Positions 5,188-5,819 of a DNA stretch of 5,819 nucleotides are shown in pieces; the first letter of the stretch is position 1, and each line of letters starts with the position of its first letter. Source of the DNA: Chitinophagaceae bacterium (GTDB lineage: Bacteria; Bacteroidota; Bacteroidia; Chitinophagales; Chitinophagaceae); assembly GCA_947472635.1 (NCBI GenBank), contig CANJDY010000187.1, forward strand, positions 1 through 5,819. Reading direction: 5' to 3'. A model generated the notes under the pieces. The model worked only from the letters and a program-made list of their open reading frames with translations, made no database searches and had not been told where the DNA came from. A program made the translations under genes and the position numbers.

Positions 5188-5819
5188 CTATTTACTTCTG
5201 ATGGCAACTACTGGATCCATTTTGGCTGCCCTCGATGCTGGGAATATTCCTGCTAAAATACCAACCACAAGGCAAATGATGACCGTGCTTATTAACAAAG
5301 GAAGGGAAACATATACAGGAAAGTCAAGTGGTCCGGAAAGTATCAAGGTGAGTATATAAACCATTGTTAAACCGATTGCTCCTCCCATCAAACAGAGTAT
5401 GGTGGCTTCTAGTAAAAATTCAAATAAAATACTGCCTTTTTTGGCGCCAATTGCTTTTTTTAGTCCAATCACACTCGTTCTTTCTTTCACCGTTACAAAC
5501 ATAATATTGGCAATTCCAAACATCCCTACGATTAAGCTAATAATCCCTATCAGACCACCCACAATATTAACGGTTCCAAATAAGCCAGTGATTGCCTTGC
5601 TAAATGCTTCCACACTGTTGAGTGAAAAATTATCTTCCTGGGTAGGGCTCAGTCTGCGGATCTGGCGCATAATTCCTTTCAACTCATCCATCAGTGCGGT
5701 AGGGGTTACATTGTCTTTTCCCTTTGCAATGAGAACTGGGTTGGCATATTCTTCTTTTACAATTTGTTTGCAAAACTTGTAAGGTAGCATGATACAGTTA
5801 TCATAGTCCCAACCGATAA
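5188..5819 (-). CDS. ABC transporter permease, MacB/FtsX type, C-terminal part (cut by window edge)
   Basis: The frame is open to the right edge, so only the last 209 residues of the protein are visible (family length about 400); the start is outside. The visible part begins IGWDYDNCIMLPYKF, the end of the MacB-like periplasmic core domain. It then has KAITGLFGTVNIVGGLIGII and further hydrophobic segments typical of an FtsX domain: a membrane helix running into GMFGIANIMFVTVKERT, the cytosolic coupling stretch VIGLKKAIGAKKGSI, a second helix around EATILCLMGGAIGLTMVYIL, and a last helix LLISTVIICLVVGILAGIFP followed by ASRAAKMDPVVAIRSK at the C-terminus. Such inner membrane permeases pair with a MacB/LolD-like ATPase and move lipids, peptides, lipoproteins or antibiotics, using mechanical coupling rather than a substrate tunnel. 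The substrate cannot be told. It ends 112 bases before tsaD, which has its own promoter. Confidence 0.93.
   Translation of the reverse strand, partial: IGWDYDNCIMLPYKFCKQIVKEEYANPVLIAKGKDNVTPTALMDELKGIMRQIRRLSPTQEDNFSLNSVEAFSKAITGLFGTVNIVGGLIGIISLIVGMFGIANIMFVTVKERTSVIGLKKAIGAKKGSILFEFLLEATILCLMGGAIGLTMVYILTLILSGPLDFPVYVSLPLLISTVIICLVVGILAGIFPASRAAKMDPVVAIRSK

Noticed and set aside
5076..5207. Longer tsaD start at the ATG at 5207
   Set aside because: It would overlap the permease gene, cover the tsaD promoter, and add a 44-residue stretch unlike any TsaD N-terminus I know.
5117..5359. 80-codon plus-strand reading frame
   Set aside because: Mostly antisense to the permease gene; its hydrophobic parts mirror the membrane helices on the other strand.
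5399..5782. 127-codon plus-strand reading frame with hydrophobic segments
   Set aside because: Antisense to the FtsX domain of the permease; the hydrophobicity is a reflection of the true frame.

Overview
The window looks like a chromosomal piece of a Bacteroidota bacterium, most likely a Chitinophagaceae-like member. This is inferred from protein style (HscB, TrmN6 and TsaD variants), from Bacteroidota-type -7 boxes (TAnnTTTG) in front of hscB and tsaD, from a lipoprotein signal with a loose lipobox, and from A-rich rather than Shine-Dalgarno leaders. Every gene I can support lies on the minus strand, so transcription runs from the right edge to the left.

Right part (about 2400-5819) is core housekeeping DNA of moderate GC. 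It holds the C-terminal 209 residues of a MacB/FtsX-type ABC transporter permease (cut by the window edge), then tsaD (t6A37 tRNA modification), trmN6 (m6A37 of tRNA1-Val, apparently with a TTG start), hscB (J-domain co-chaperone of Fe-S cluster transfer), and a class II tRNA-Leu(CAA) closed by a clear intrinsic terminator. Two of the enzymes modify tRNA position 37 and a tRNA gene follows, so the block is rich in translation functions.

Left part (1-2397) is strikingly AT-rich. It has a gene-free stretch of about 300 bases, a lipoprotein of unknown function, and two glycosyltransferases of the GT-B/GT4 type. The second of these overlaps the first by 4 bases (ATGA) and runs off the left edge. 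This looks like the beginning of a surface polysaccharide (O-antigen, capsule or exopolysaccharide) cluster, with the tRNA-Leu and its terminator marking the boundary to the core block.

The most useful second-look items are: nearly identical TATYTTTGYACCATG start regions of tsaD and hscB, which predict leaderless mRNAs and fix both start codons; a 29-base direct repeat with an internal period of 7 directly in front of trmN6; the composition break at the tRNA; and the uncharacterised lipoprotein. I see no CRISPR array, transposase, phage gene or defence system, and no clear evidence of a wholly new system here.
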